Counted from the first letter of the stretch, positions 41,852 to 51,481 are shown. The stretch is 55,600 nt of DNA from Collinsella sp. (GCA_019414325.1 DXMG01000008.1:1-55600), one strand, 5' to 3'. The notes: generated from the sequence alone by a model not told the origin. Numbers and translations: made by a program.

Positions 41852-44179
41852 TTAAGCGGAAACTGCAGCGGAAGCGGTGTTGGTCTCGTCCTCGTCGGTC
41901 CAAGCGTGCTTGGGCATGGGACGGAAGATCTGGAAGAGCATTGCAACCAGCAGCACGATGGCCACAACCGTCCAGATACCAAACTGCCCAAGGACCAGCA
42001 GGTTGTAGAACTGGTTGATGAACAGGCCGATGACCCAGGCAAAGGCGCACTCGTAGCCGATGGCAATCGCGGTCCACTTGCCGGAGTCCATCTGGTTGCG
42101 GATGGTGCCAATGGCGGCAAAGCACGGGGCGCACAGCAGGTTGAAAGCGCCAAAGGCAACGCAGGCGCCCATGGTGGGGAACATGCCGGCAAACGCGGTC
42201 CACAGGCTCGGATCGGTCTCGCCCGCGTCGGCGACGGACAGCAGCGAGCCGGCGGTGGCGACGACGTTCTCCTTGGCGACAAGGCCAGAGACAGTCAGCG
42301 CAGTTGCCTGCCAGGTGCTAAAGCCGAGCGGGGCGAAAATCCAGGCGACCAGGTTGCCCAGCATGGCGAGCACGGAGTAGTCCATAAACTCCTCGGGGAT
42401 GCCGTCCATCGCAGGCAGGAAGCCAAAGGAGCCGTTATAGCTACCAAAGTTGGAGAGGAACCAAACGACGACGGTGGACGCGAAGATGACCGTGCCGGCC
42501 TTCTTGATAAAGGCCCAGCAGCGCTCCCACACGTGCAGCGCCCAAGAGCGGATCGCCGGGAAGTGGTAGGCGGGAAGCTCCATAACGAACGGCGTCGGGC
42601 GACCGGCGAAGAGCTTGGTCTTCTTGAGCATGAGGCCCGAGGCGATGACGGCAAAGACGCCCAGGAAGTAGAAGAGCGGGCTGATCCACGCGGCGGTGGT
42701 GGAAGAATCGCCGATGATGGAACCCATGAGCAGGGCAATGATCGGCAGCTTGGCACCGCAGGGAATAAACGTGGTGGTCATGACCGTCATGCGGCGGTCC
42801 TTCTCGTTCTCGATGGTCTTGGTGGCCATGACGCCGGGGACGCCGCAGCCCGAGGACACGAGCATGGGGATGAACGACTTACCGGACAGGCCAAAGCGGC
42901 GGAATACGCGGTCCATGATGAAGGCGACGCGGGCCATGTAGCCGCAGTCCTCCAGGAAAGACAGCATCACAAAGAGCAGGAACATCTGCGGCACAAAGCC
43001 AAAGATTGCACCCAGGCCGCCGACGATGCCGTCGCAGACCAGCGAATCGACCAGGCCGCCGTCCTCGGTGCCGCCCGCCACAAGGGCGTCGTGCACCATG
43101 GTGGTGATACCCGGGACATAGGGGCCGTACTGTGCCGGGTCGACCGAGTCGGCATTGTCGCCCGCAGCCTCAACAGCTGCGTCATAGGCGTCGCGACCCT
43201 GACCGAGCACGTACCAGCCGTCGGTGCCGAAGAGTTGGTCGTTGGTGAAGTCAGTCACCGTGCCGCCGAGGGTAGAAACGGCGATGTAGTACACGCAGAA
43301 CATGATCACGACGAAGATCGGCAGACCGAGGATGCGGTTGGTAACCACGCGGTCGATCTTCTCGGAGGTGCTCATCTTGGCAGGGGCCTTGGTGAGGCAC
43401 TCGTCAATGATGTGGGCGATCACGCCGTAGCGCTCGCCGGTGATGATGGACTCGGCATCGTCGTCGCAATCCTGCTCGCACTGGGCGACCAGCTGCTCAA
43501 CGCGATCGGCCTTCTCCTTGGTGAGGTTGATGAGCTTGCAGGCGTCCGCATCGCGCTCAAACAGCTTGACGGCGTAGTAGCGACGCTTGTTGGCGGGAAC
43601 GCTCGCCGGCAGGTTGTTCTCGATGTGGGTCAGAACGTCCTCGATAGAAGAATCGAACTTGTGCTCCGGCACCTGGCCCTTGGAAGCAGCGGACTTCTTG
43701 ACCTGCTCGAACAGCTCATTGATACCCTTGTTCTTAAGGGCCGAGATCATCATGACCGGGCAGCCGAGCTTCTTGGAAAGCTTGTCCGTGTCGATCTTAT
43801 CGCCGTTCTTCTCCACGAGGTCGGCCATGTTGAGGGCAACGACCACGGGCAGACCGGTCTCGATGACCTGAAGTGCCAGGTACAGGTTGCGCTCCAGGTT
43901 GGTGGCGTCGACGACCTGGACGACCACATCGGGCTCGCCGCTCATGAGGTAGTCGCGCGAGCACTGCTCCTCGGGGCTGTAAGGGGAAAGCGAGTAGATG
44001 CCGGGGAGGTCCGTAATCGTGACGTTCTTGTCACTCAGGAGCTTGGCTTCCTTTTTCTCAACCGTGACGCCGGGCCAGTTGCCAACGTAGCCGTTGGCGC
44101 CGGTGATCAGGTTGAAAAGCGTGGTCTTGCCGCAGTTGGGGTTACCCGCCAGCGCGACATGGATCTGAGAATCCGCCAT
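41852..44179 (-). CDS. feoB: ferrous iron transporter FeoB, 775 aa
   Basis: Main Fe2+ permease of anaerobes. The N-terminal G protein has G1 GNPNCGKT (12-19), G3 DLPGIYSLS and a helical regulatory domain. The C-terminal half has about ten membrane helices with two Gate motifs (including the Cys in SSGCGVPGVM and PFVMELPAYH). The start has AAGGAAGAAGG. It follows two feoA genes, with a candidate metalloregulator box directly in front. Length is typical. Confidence 0.95.
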   Translation of the reverse strand: MADSQIHVALAGNPNCGKTTLFNLITGANGYVGNWPGVTVEKKEAKLLSDKNVTITDLPGIYSLSPYSPEEQCSRDYLMSGEPDVVVQVVDATNLERNLYLALQVIETGLPVVVALNMADLVEKNGDKIDTDKLSKKLGCPVMMISALKNKGINELFEQVKKSAASKGQVPEHKFDSSIEDVLTHIENNLPASVPANKRRYYAVKLFERDADACKLINLTKEKADRVEQLVAQCEQDCDDDAESIITGERYGVIAHIIDECLTKAPAKMSTSEKIDRVVTNRILGLPIFVVIMFCVYYIAVSTLGGTVTDFTNDQLFGTDGWYVLGQGRDAYDAAVEAAGDNADSVDPAQYGPYVPGITTMVHDALVAGGTEDGGLVDSLVCDGIVGGLGAIFGFVPQMFLLFVMLSFLEDCGYMARVAFIMDRVFRRFGLSGKSFIPMLVSSGCGVPGVMATKTIENEKDRRMTVMTTTFIPCGAKLPIIALLMGSIIGDSSTTAAWISPLFYFLGVFAVIASGLMLKKTKLFAGRPTPFVMELPAYHFPAIRSWALHVWERCWAFIKKAGTVIFASTVVVWFLSNFGSYNGSFGFLPAMDGIPEEFMDYSVLAMLGNLVAWIFAPLGFSTWQATALTVSGLVAKENVVATAGSLLSVADAGETDPSLWTAFAGMFPTMGACVAFGAFNLLCAPCFAAIGTIRNQMDSGKWTAIAIGYECAFAWVIGLFINQFYNLLVLGQFGIWTVVAIVLLVAMLFQIFRPMPKHAWTDEDETNTASAAVSA

Positions 44180-44255
44180 TCAATCCTTCTTCCTTGTGTG
44201 CCCGCGCTGCTTTCTCCGCGCGGGCTGGATAATGTGCTTCAACACTGCATTAATG

Positions 44256-44273
44256 AGTTAGAAAAACCTAACT
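44256..44273 (-). promoter_or_regulatory. DtxR-type metalloregulator box upstream of feoB
   Basis: AGTTAG-AAAAAC-CTAACT is a perfect 6-bp dyad with the TTAGG/CCTAA half-sites typical of DtxR/IdeR/MntR operators. It lies between feoA and feoB, so it may control an internal feoB promoter in response to iron or manganese. Confidence 0.5.
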
Positions 44274-44302
44274 TTATCTGCAGAAATATGTGCCGCCGAC
44301 CC

Positions 44303-44524
44303 TTACTGGACCTCGACGACGGCAGCCTCCTCCTTGCGGATGGAGAGCTCGTAGCCGCGCACGTTGATCTCGACCGGATCTCCGAGCGGTGCAACCTTTA
44401 CGACCTTAAACGACGTGCCCTTGATGAGCCCCAGGTCCATAAGGTGACGGCGCAGTGCACCCTCACCGTGAAGCTTGACGATGGTAGAGCTCTCGCCCAC
44501 CTTGACGTCACCCAACGTCTTCAT
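44303..44524 (-). CDS. feoA: FeoA-domain protein, 73 aa (copy next to feoB)
   Basis: SH3-like cytosolic protein required for FeoB activity. The sequence VGESSTIVKLHGEGALRRHL and LGLIKGTSFKVVKVAPLGDP matches the core FeoA strands, and the ending GYELSIRKEEAAVVEV is typical. It probably binds the FeoB G domain. It has GGGGG upstream and lies between the other feoA and feoB. Confidence 0.9.
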   Translation of the reverse strand: MKTLGDVKVGESSTIVKLHGEGALRRHLMDLGLIKGTSFKVVKVAPLGDPVEINVRGYELSIRKEEAAVVEVQ

Positions 44525-44564
44525 GTACTTGTCCCCCTTTCAGCTTTTTGCGAAATGCTGCGAA

Positions 44565-44807
44565 CTAACCGACGGTCATGATGTGCATGGCAACCTTGGA
44601 ATCGATACCAAAGCGTGCACCCAGCACCGTGACGATGATATTGGCGCCACTCGAGCTCACCACGTGGATCTCGTTGCCCTCGACAAAGCCGAGGTCCTTG
44701 AGATGGTGCTTCATATCCTCATTGCCCTTTACGCGAGACACGCGCACGGTTTCGCCCGCTTTTACCATCGAAAGCGGCATAGCCGGCATCTGCGGTCCGC
44801 AAGACAT
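44565..44807 (-). CDS. feoA: second FeoA-domain protein, 80 aa
   Basis: A second FeoA paralogue, first gene of the feo operon. AGETVRVSRVKGNEDMKHHL and LGFVEGNEIHVVSSSGANII follow the family pattern. Two FeoA proteins per operon are common in anaerobic Gram-positives; they may have separate roles or form hetero-complexes. It lies 40 nt ahead of the next feoA. The promoter upstream carries a long perfect inverted repeat. Confidence 0.9.
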   Translation of the reverse strand: MSCGPQMPAMPLSMVKAGETVRVSRVKGNEDMKHHLKDLGFVEGNEIHVVSSSGANIIVTVLGARFGIDSKVAMHIMTVG

Positions 44808-44850
44808 GAGTGAGCTCCTAACGTCAGTTCGTCCTCAACATCGACGCAGC

Positions 44851-44904
44851 AAAAGTTAACCACGTCTATGTTCGCTATAGTAAACTAGCACGTGGTTAAC
44901 TTTT
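44851..44904 (-). promoter_or_regulatory. operator pair of the feo operon promoter
   Basis: Perfect 15-bp arms AAAAGTTAACCACGT / ACGTGGTTAACTTTT flank a 24-bp core that includes TACTATAG, a plausible -10 on the minus strand. Two half-sites bracketing the promoter would allow tight repression, probably by a DtxR-family iron regulator. The GTTAACC element recalls IdeR-like boxes. Confidence 0.6.
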
Positions 44905-44951
44905 TGGAAAGGGTCCCCATTTAGATTTCGAAAAAGTTTCCTATACGAAAC

Positions 44952-44987
44952 AAAAAGGCGCGGCAAAGAGCTGTCCTTTGCCGCGCC
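44952..44987 (-). terminator. terminator of the HPr-like gene
   Basis: 12-bp stem GGCGCGGCAAAG / CTTTGCCGCGCC followed on the minus strand by TTTTTG, 10 nt past the stop codon. Confidence 0.9.
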
Positions 44988-44996
44988 CTGTCATGC

Positions 44997-45245
44997 TTAG
45001 AGCGAGAGGTTTCTGATCGATGTGACGCAGGAAGCCTCGTCTACGCCCGAAACGCGGAAGATGATGTCCTCGCCGCACTCGCCGTAGAGAGCCATGAGCC
45101 CCATTACATCGCGGCCGTCGGTATGGCGATCGCCGATACTGACCGATACGTTGCTACGATGCTTGGCAATGATGTCGTAAAGCAGCGCAACCGGGCGGGC
45201 ATGCAGTCCCAACGGATCTTTAATCGTCTTCGTAAACTCGACCAT
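44997..45245 (-). CDS. HPr-family phosphocarrier-like protein with Asp46, 81 aa
   Basis: Fold and length of the PTS phosphocarrier HPr. The active-site region GLHARPVA places the phospho-acceptor exactly at His15. The regulatory site, normally Ser46 in KSIMGVM, reads GRDVMGLM, so residue 46 is Asp. The protein could take phosphate from enzyme I but could not be phosphorylated by HPr kinase, and Asp may mimic the P-Ser form. The start MVEFTKTI has GGGAGGGG; an upstream Met adds 15 residues without similarity. Alone on its transcript. It may be a Crh-like or NPr-like regulator rather than the main HPr. Confidence 0.8.
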   Translation of the reverse strand: MVEFTKTIKDPLGLHARPVALLYDIIAKHRSNVSVSIGDRHTDGRDVMGLMALYGECGEDIIFRVSGVDEASCVTSIRNLSL

Positions 45246-45330
45246 GTCCCCTCCCACGACATCGCACATTCGGCCGGCAAACCCAGCCACGTGGTAGTTA
45301 TTGTACGTTACCGGCGCACCCCCGTCTCAC

Positions 45331-45365
45331 AAAAAACGAGGGAAGGCACACGTCCTTCCCTCGTT
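45331..45365 (-). terminator. terminator of aspS
   Basis: 12-bp stem AACGAGGGAAGG / CCTTCCCTCGTT with the minus-strand tail TTTTTTG, 24 nt past the aspS stop. Confidence 0.9.
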
Positions 45366-45388
45366 GCTGGCAATAGGTAGCCGCTCGC

Positions 45389-47176
45389 CTACATCAGGCG
45401 CAGGCTGACGTCCTTGAGCTGGGCGCCGGAAACGGCACTCGGAGCACCCGACATAAGGTCGGAGCCGCTGGCCGTCTTGGGGAACGCCATGACGTCGCGG
45501 ATGGAGTCGGAACCGGTGAGCAGCATGCACACGCGGTCCAGGCCCTGAGCAAAACCACCCATCGGGGGTGCACCAAACTTGAGCGCCTCCATGAGGAAGC
45601 CGAACTGCGACTCGGCTCGCTCCTCGGTGAAGCCCAGGAGCCTGAGCATAGACATCTGCATCTCGGCGTTGTGGATACGCATACCGCCGCCGCCGGCCTC
45701 AAAGCCGTCCATGACAAAGTCGTAGGTGCAGGAACCGGCCGCCAGCGGGTCGGCCTCGATCTTGGCGATGTCGGTCTCGGTCGGCAGCGTGAAGGGCTGA
45801 TGCTCGGCAGCGTAGGCCTTGCGGTCCTCATCCCAGTGGAACAGCGGGAAGTTGACGACCCACAGGAAGTCGTGGCCCTCACGCTTGATCTCGAGCGCGT
45901 TGGCCATGTGGGAACGCATACCGCCCAGGATCTCGTCAGAGAGCAGGCGCGGGCCGGCGGCGAACATCACGAGGTCGCCAGGCTCGACGTCCATGCGCTC
46001 GCGCAGAGCCGCCATCTCCTCGTCCGAGAAGAACTTGACGATGGGGCTGTTGATGGAGCCGTCCTCGCGGAAGGCGATCCAGGCCAGGCCCTTGGCGCCA
46101 AACGTGGAGGCCACGCCGGCGAGCTTATCGATCTTGGCACGTGCCCAGGCGCCGGCGCCCTTGGCGTTGATGGCCTTGACGACAGAGCCCTCCTCGTTCG
46201 CGGCAGTCGCAAAGACCTTGAACTTGGAGTTGGCAAAGATGTCGGTCAGGTCGACCAGGTGCATACCATAGCGGGTATCGGGCTTGTCGGAGCCATAGGT
46301 GTCCATGGCCCCCCAGTAGTCCATGCGACGCAGCGGCGTGGGCATCTCGACACCCATGCGGCCGAAGGCATCGGACAGAACTTCCTCGAGCGCGCTCATG
46401 ACGTCGTTCTGGTCCACGAAGGACATCTCGATATCGACCTGGGTGAACTCGGGCTGACGGTCGGCACGCAGGTCCTCGTCGCGGAAGCACTTGGCAACCT
46501 GGTAGTAGCGCTCGACGCCACCGACCATGAGCAGCTGCTTCAGGAGCTGCGGGGACTGCGGCAGGGCGTAGAAGTTACCCGGCTGAATACGGCTGGGAAC
46601 GATGAAGTCGCGGGCGCCCTCGGGCGTGGACTTGAACAGGGAGGGCGTCTCGACCTCCATGAACTCACGGTTGTGCAGCGCCTCGCGAATGGCAAAGGTA
46701 AAGTCGGAGCGCAGCTTGAGGTTGGCCATCATCTCGGGACGGCGAAGGTCCAAATAGCGATAGCGCAGGCGGGTGTCCTCGCTGGTCTCGATGCCGTCCT
46801 CGATCTGGAACGGCGGGGTGACGGACGTGTTGAGCACCTCGGCGTGGTCGGTCAGGACCTCGATCTCGCCGGTCGCGAGCTTAGTGTTGGTGGTCTCCTC
46901 GCCACGGGCGCGCACGACGCCGTGGATCTTGATGGGCCACTCGGGGCGCATGGTCTCGGCGATCTTAAAGGCATCGCCGTCGGAGTGCTCGGGGTCGAAG
47001 GTGAGCTGCGTGATGCCCTCGCGGTCGCGAAGGTCGCAGAAAATAAGGCCGCCGTGGTCGCGGCGACGGCTCACCCAACCGGTGAGGGTGACCTCTTCGC
47101 CCACGTTCTCGAAGCGAAGCTCGCCGCAGGTACGGGTGTGCATGGAATGCTCATCGATGGGACGGGTCTGGCTCAT
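45389..47176 (-). CDS. aspS: aspartate-tRNA ligase, 595 aa
   Basis: Class II aminoacyl-tRNA synthetase of the bacterial type. An N-terminal OB fold (GWVSRRRDHGGLIFCDLRDR) reads the anticodon; the catalytic core includes motif 2 (CFRDEDLRADRQPEFTQVD) and motif 3 (PPMGGFAQGLDRVCMLL), with the GAD insertion domain between. Length is standard for bacterial AspRS. The start has AAAGGAGG. Whether it also charges tRNA-Asn cannot be decided from this window. Essential gene, divergent from serB. Confidence 0.97.
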   Translation of the reverse strand: MSQTRPIDEHSMHTRTCGELRFENVGEEVTLTGWVSRRRDHGGLIFCDLRDREGITQLTFDPEHSDGDAFKIAETMRPEWPIKIHGVVRARGEETTNTKLATGEIEVLTDHAEVLNTSVTPPFQIEDGIETSEDTRLRYRYLDLRRPEMMANLKLRSDFTFAIREALHNREFMEVETPSLFKSTPEGARDFIVPSRIQPGNFYALPQSPQLLKQLLMVGGVERYYQVAKCFRDEDLRADRQPEFTQVDIEMSFVDQNDVMSALEEVLSDAFGRMGVEMPTPLRRMDYWGAMDTYGSDKPDTRYGMHLVDLTDIFANSKFKVFATAANEEGSVVKAINAKGAGAWARAKIDKLAGVASTFGAKGLAWIAFREDGSINSPIVKFFSDEEMAALRERMDVEPGDLVMFAAGPRLLSDEILGGMRSHMANALEIKREGHDFLWVVNFPLFHWDEDRKAYAAEHQPFTLPTETDIAKIEADPLAAGSCTYDFVMDGFEAGGGGMRIHNAEMQMSMLRLLGFTEERAESQFGFLMEALKFGAPPMGGFAQGLDRVCMLLTGSDSIRDVMAFPKTASGSDLMSGAPSAVSGAQLKDVSLRLM

Positions 47177-47432
47177 ACCAGTGATCCTCCTTTATGGATC
47201 TGTGCCGCCCCGTGTCGTTCCGGGCGGCGTCGTACAGATTTGCCCAGCCTGCGTAAACCGCGCAGCCAGACATGGCGTTCTATCTTATCGCACCCGCGTC
47301 GATGTGCCGCGGAAAAGTAGCTCCTGCCCAAAGACTTGACGGAGACGAAACAATTGACGCGGCCTGACCGTCGCCCAGGCGCGCCGCGTGCGACAATGTG
47401 CCCCAATACAACTGCACTCGGAAAGGCCCGCC

Positions 47433-48068
47433 ATGACTGCACGCCTCATCGTTATGGATATCGACTCCACGCTCATCAACCAGGAAGTCATCGACCTGTT
47501 GGGCGAGGAAGCCGGCGTGGGAGAGCAAGTTGCACAGATCACCGAACGCGCCATGCGCGGCGAGCTTGACTTTAAGCAGGCGCTCGAGGAGCGCGTGGGG
47601 CTGCTTGCCGGCTTGGATGAGAGCGTGTTCGAGCGCACCTTTGAGCGCGTGACGTTTACTCCCGGCGCGCTGGAGCTTGTGCGCTCGGCGCACAGCAAGG
47701 GCTGGAAGGTCGGCGTGGTGAGCGGCGGCTTCCACGAGGTCGCCGACAAGATCGTGGCCGCCGCGGGCATCGATTTTTGCCTGGCCAACCGTCTGGAAGT
47801 CGTGGACGGCAAGCTCACGGGTAAGCTGGCGGCAGACATTGTGACCAAGGAATCCAAGCTCATTCAGCTGCTGGATTGGGCGGTTGAGTGCGGTGTCGAC
47901 ATGGCCCACACCGTCGCGATCGGCGACGGCGCCAATGACATCCCCATGATTCAGGCCGCGGGCACGGGCATCGCGTTTTGCGCCAAGCCCAAGACGCGCG
48001 AAGCCGCCCCGTTTGCCATCGACGAACGCAACCTGACACTCGCCATGGATATCATCCTGCGCGACTAG
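47433..48068 (+). CDS. serB: phosphoserine phosphatase SerB, 211 aa
   Basis: HAD-family enzyme for the last step of serine synthesis. Motif I is VMDIDSTLINQEVID, motif II VVSGGFHEVADKI, and motif IV GDGANDIPMIQAAGTGIAF, all diagnostic of SerB. The regulatory ACT domain of longer versions is absent. The start MTARLIVMD has GGAAAGG; the open frame runs 15 codons further without similarity. The promoter region shared with aspS (256 nt) shows no clear boxes. Confidence 0.93.
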   Translation: MTARLIVMDIDSTLINQEVIDLLGEEAGVGEQVAQITERAMRGELDFKQALEERVGLLAGLDESVFERTFERVTFTPGALELVRSAHSKGWKVGVVSGGFHEVADKIVAAAGIDFCLANRLEVVDGKLTGKLAADIVTKESKLIQLLDWAVECGVDMAHTVAIGDGANDIPMIQAAGTGIAFCAKPKTREAAPFAIDERNLTLAMDIILRD

Positions 48069-48104
48069 TCGATCCTTCTAACAATAGAATCAGTCTGTCC
48101 TATA

Positions 48105-48138
48105 GTTTCCGAACAATTTTGTCTTAGTGTTCGGAAAC
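48105..48138 (+). promoter_or_regulatory. inverted-repeat operator upstream of larB
   Basis: Perfect 11-bp arms GTTTCCGAACA / TGTTCGGAAAC separated by 12 bp. The right arm overlaps a plausible -35 position for TAGACT (48154-48159), the likely larB -10. A TetR gene ends the operon, so this is its most likely binding site, although an RNA hairpin terminating serB is also possible. Confidence 0.55.
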
Positions 48139-48182
48139 ATACCCTTTGAGTGCTAGACTTTGCGCCGTCGAAGGGAACATAT

Positions 48183-48965
48183 ATGGATAAGCGAGATCTA
48201 GAGCAGCTGCTGAGCGATGTTGCCGGCGGATCAGTCGCCCCTGCCGACGCGCTTACGCGCATCCAGACGGCGCCAACCGCCGATCTGGGTTTTGCGCAGC
48301 TCGATCTTTCGCGCGGAGTGCGCCAGGGAGCCGGCGAGGTTGTCTACGGTGCCGGTAAAACCGCCGAGCAAATTGCCGCCATTATCGAGGCGCTGCGCGA
48401 TGCCGGCCAGGAGCGCATCCTAGTCACACGCTTGGATGCCGAAAAAGCCGCGCGCACCGCTGAGTTCCTCGGCAACGACATCGACCTGGGATATGTCCCG
48501 GACGCCCAGCTCGCCCTGGTGGGTGGCAAGCCCTCCCCCACCGGCAACGGACACATCGTCGTCGCCTGCGCCGGTACGAGCGACCTGCCCGTCGCCGAAG
48601 AGGCGGCACTGACGGCCGAGTTCTACGGCAACGAGGTCGATCGCCTCTACGACGTGGGTGTCGCCGGCCTGCACCGCCTGCTCGCTCATGCTGAGGAACT
48701 TGCCCAGGCGCAGGTGGTCATCGCCATCGCCGGCATGGAAGGCGCCCTGGCGAGCGTTATCGGCGGTCTTGTGAGCTGTCCGGTCATCGCCGTCCCCACC
48801 AGTGTGGGCTATGGCGCGAGCTTTGGCGGCGTGGCCGCACTGCTCGCCATGCTCAACTCCTGCGCCAGCGGCGTTTCAGTCGTCAACATCGACAATGGCT
48901 TCGGCGCCGCCTACCAGGCAAGTCTTATCAATCATTTGAGCGCCGGCACGCCCTGCGCCCGTTAA
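48183..48965 (+). CDS. larB: nickel-pincer cofactor biosynthesis protein LarB, 260 aa
   Basis: Carboxylates and hydrolyses nicotinic acid adenine dinucleotide, first step of the nickel-pincer nucleotide cofactor. The C-terminal half is the AIR-carboxylase-like domain: VACAGTSDLPVAEEAALTAE, VIAIAGMEGALASVIGGLVS and VPTSVGYGASFGGVAALLAM are characteristic. The N-terminal 100 residues include LGFAQLDLSRGVRQGAGEVV. The start MDKRDLEQ has AAGGGAA. It begins the larB-larC-tetR operon. Confidence 0.93.
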   Translation: MDKRDLEQLLSDVAGGSVAPADALTRIQTAPTADLGFAQLDLSRGVRQGAGEVVYGAGKTAEQIAAIIEALRDAGQERILVTRLDAEKAARTAEFLGNDIDLGYVPDAQLALVGGKPSPTGNGHIVVACAGTSDLPVAEEAALTAEFYGNEVDRLYDVGVAGLHRLLAHAEELAQAQVVIAIAGMEGALASVIGGLVSCPVIAVPTSVGYGASFGGVAALLAMLNSCASGVSVVNIDNGFGAAYQASLINHLSAGTPCAR

Positions 48966-48975
48966 GGAGCATTCT

Positions 48976-49902
<927 letters not shown>

Positions 49903-49904
49903 CC

Positions 49905-50444
49905 ATGGATGCCCGCAAAACCAAAAGCCGCGCCGCCATTGTCACGGCGTTTTCCGAGCTCCTTCGCGAGGAGGACTACGGCAAGATCACCGTCGGCGAC
50001 ATCATCGCGCGCGCCCATGTGGGTCGGGCCACGTTCTACGGCCTCTTTAAGAGCAAAGACGACCTACTGTCCAAGCTCGTAAGCGACATCTGCACCCACG
50101 CCCTCGACGACGATGGCACACCGCTCGACGACCCACTCGTGCAGGTCGAACATATCCTCAACAACCTCTGGGAGCGCCGCCAGGGCGTTCTAGCCCTCGT
50201 AGCCGGCGCCGGCTCACGCGTCTTCGCCGACTGCTTACGCAAGACCATCATGTCACGAGCAGCCGAAACCGTCCCCACCGACCCAAACGGCCCCGCCGCC
50301 ACCATGGACCGAAGCTTCCTACTACACCACATAGCCTCAAGCTTCGTAGGAATGGTCCAATGGTGGGCCTGGCACAACTTCCAAGCCCCAAAAGAGGACG
50401 TAGCCAAAGACTACCTCTCAGCCATAAAACCCCTCTTCAACTAA
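49905..50444 (+). CDS. TetR-family regulator of the lar operon, 179 aa
   Basis: N-terminal TetR helix-turn-helix (FSELLREEDYGKITVGDIIA, then HVGRATFYGLFKSKDDLL) and an all-helical ligand-binding half with TetR_C-like aromatic residues (VQWWAWHNFQ). The ATG lies 2 nt after the larC stop; longer open frames overlap larC. As the last gene of larB-larC-tetR it probably controls this operon and perhaps larA-larD, with an unknown ligand, possibly lactate-related. Its 3' end meets a long nested palindrome. Confidence 0.87.
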   Translation: MDARKTKSRAAIVTAFSELLREEDYGKITVGDIIARAHVGRATFYGLFKSKDDLLSKLVSDICTHALDDDGTPLDDPLVQVEHILNNLWERRQGVLALVAGAGSRVFADCLRKTIMSRAAETVPTDPNGPAATMDRSFLLHHIASSFVGMVQWWAWHNFQAPKEDVAKDYLSAIKPLFN

Positions 50445-50600
50445 GTAAGAACCTCATCCCAAAGCATCGCCCCAACCCAAGGCGCCACGCATCCCAAAGA
50501 TTCACTCACGCTTCAACGCCCCTACCAGCAACAAGCCCCTCCCATCCAAATTCAGATATATATGTTGAGTTGCTTGTTCGAACACAGCCAAGAATGCCCA

Positions 50601-50725
50601 GGGCTCGGTAGGGGTTAACTTTCCAACGCACTCCGCAGGACGCAAAAAGGCTCGCCGCACAAAGTGCGCAGCGAGCCTTTTTGCATGTCCGAGGACGCGT
50701 TGGAAAGTTAACCCCTACCGAGCCC
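50601..50725. repeat. family-E nested inverted repeat (copy E1)
   Basis: Perfect 29-bp outer arms (50601-50629 with 50697-50725) enclose 12-nt junctions ACTCCGCAGGAC and ATGTCCGAGGAC and a perfect 14-bp inner hairpin GCAAAAAGGCTCGC (50642-50655 with 50671-50684), itself capped by CGCAC/GTGCG. It fills most of the gap between the convergent tetR and larD genes and probably terminates both. The rest of the gap (50445-50600) holds no gene. Confidence 0.9.
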
Positions 50726-50749
50726 GGACCTTATAGAGCCGTCCTTTGA

Positions 50750-51481
50750 CTAGAACATGCCCAAGAAACCGTGCACAAACAGTGCAGCCAGAGCGGCACC
50801 GACAAACGGAGCGATGCCAGGAACGAGCAGGCCGTACTTCCAGTTGTTGTCAGCCTTGTTCTTGATCGGCAGCACCTGATAGGCCATGCGAGGACCAAGG
50901 TCACGAGCCTGGTTCATGGCGAAGCCGGTGATGCCGCCCATGCCCATGCCAACAGCCCAAACGATCAGGCCGACGCAGATGGCGAGCATCAGAACGTTCT
51001 CGCCGGCGCGGCTAGCGGCAGCAAGGATGGCGCTAATGAACACGAAGGTGCAGATAGCCTCGCAGAAGAAGTTGCGAACATAGTTCGTGCCCTCGGTGGT
51101 GGGGTTGGTCGAGAAGATGTTGCGCTGGGCAATGGGGTCGACGACACCCTCGGAAGCCTTGAACTCATCGGCATACATAAGCCAAGCGATTACGGCGCCC
51201 ACAAAGCCGCCGAGCATATCGGCAATCATGAAGGGGATGCAGCTGCTCCACGGCACCAGGCCTACGATGCACTGGGCAAGCACCATGGCGGGGTTCATGC
51301 ACACGGCGCCGCCAAAGACAAACAGGCAGACCGAGATGCCAAAAGACCAGGTGGTGATGGCAAACATGTGGCCGGAGCCCTGATACTTGGTGCCCTTGAG
51401 CACGGTATCGCAGTGCACGCCCACGCCAAAGATGATCATGAGGGCCGTTGCGCCGAATTCACAGAGGAGTTTGGTAAGCAT
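50750..51481 (-). CDS. larD: LarD-like aquaglyceroporin, lactic-acid channel, 243 aa
   Basis: Major intrinsic protein with six membrane helices and two half-helices. The first pore motif is standard NPA (residues 63-65); the second is NQA (190-192) followed by RDLGPR. In lar operons the aquaglyceroporin LarD moves lactic acid. Its place 49 nt after larA supports that; plain glycerol transport is the alternative. The start has an AAGG-type site. Ends at the E1 palindrome. Confidence 0.85.
   Translation of the reverse strand: MLTKLLCEFGATALMIIFGVGVHCDTVLKGTKYQGSGHMFAITTWSFGISVCLFVFGGAVCMNPAMVLAQCIVGLVPWSSCIPFMIADMLGGFVGAVIAWLMYADEFKASEGVVDPIAQRNIFSTNPTTEGTNYVRNFFCEAICTFVFISAILAAASRAGENVLMLAICVGLIVWAVGMGMGGITGFAMNQARDLGPRMAYQVLPIKNKADNNWKYGLLVPGIAPFVGAALAALFVHGFLGMF

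Noticed and set aside
41801..44581. 926-codon open frame on the plus strand opposite feoB
   Set aside because: It mirrors the feoB coding frame. Long antisense frames arise from the strong third-position GC bias here; it has no recognisable domain or ribosome site and feoB is unambiguous.
45671..47320. 549-codon open frame opposite aspS
   Set aside because: Antisense shadow of aspS; no start signals and no family similarity.
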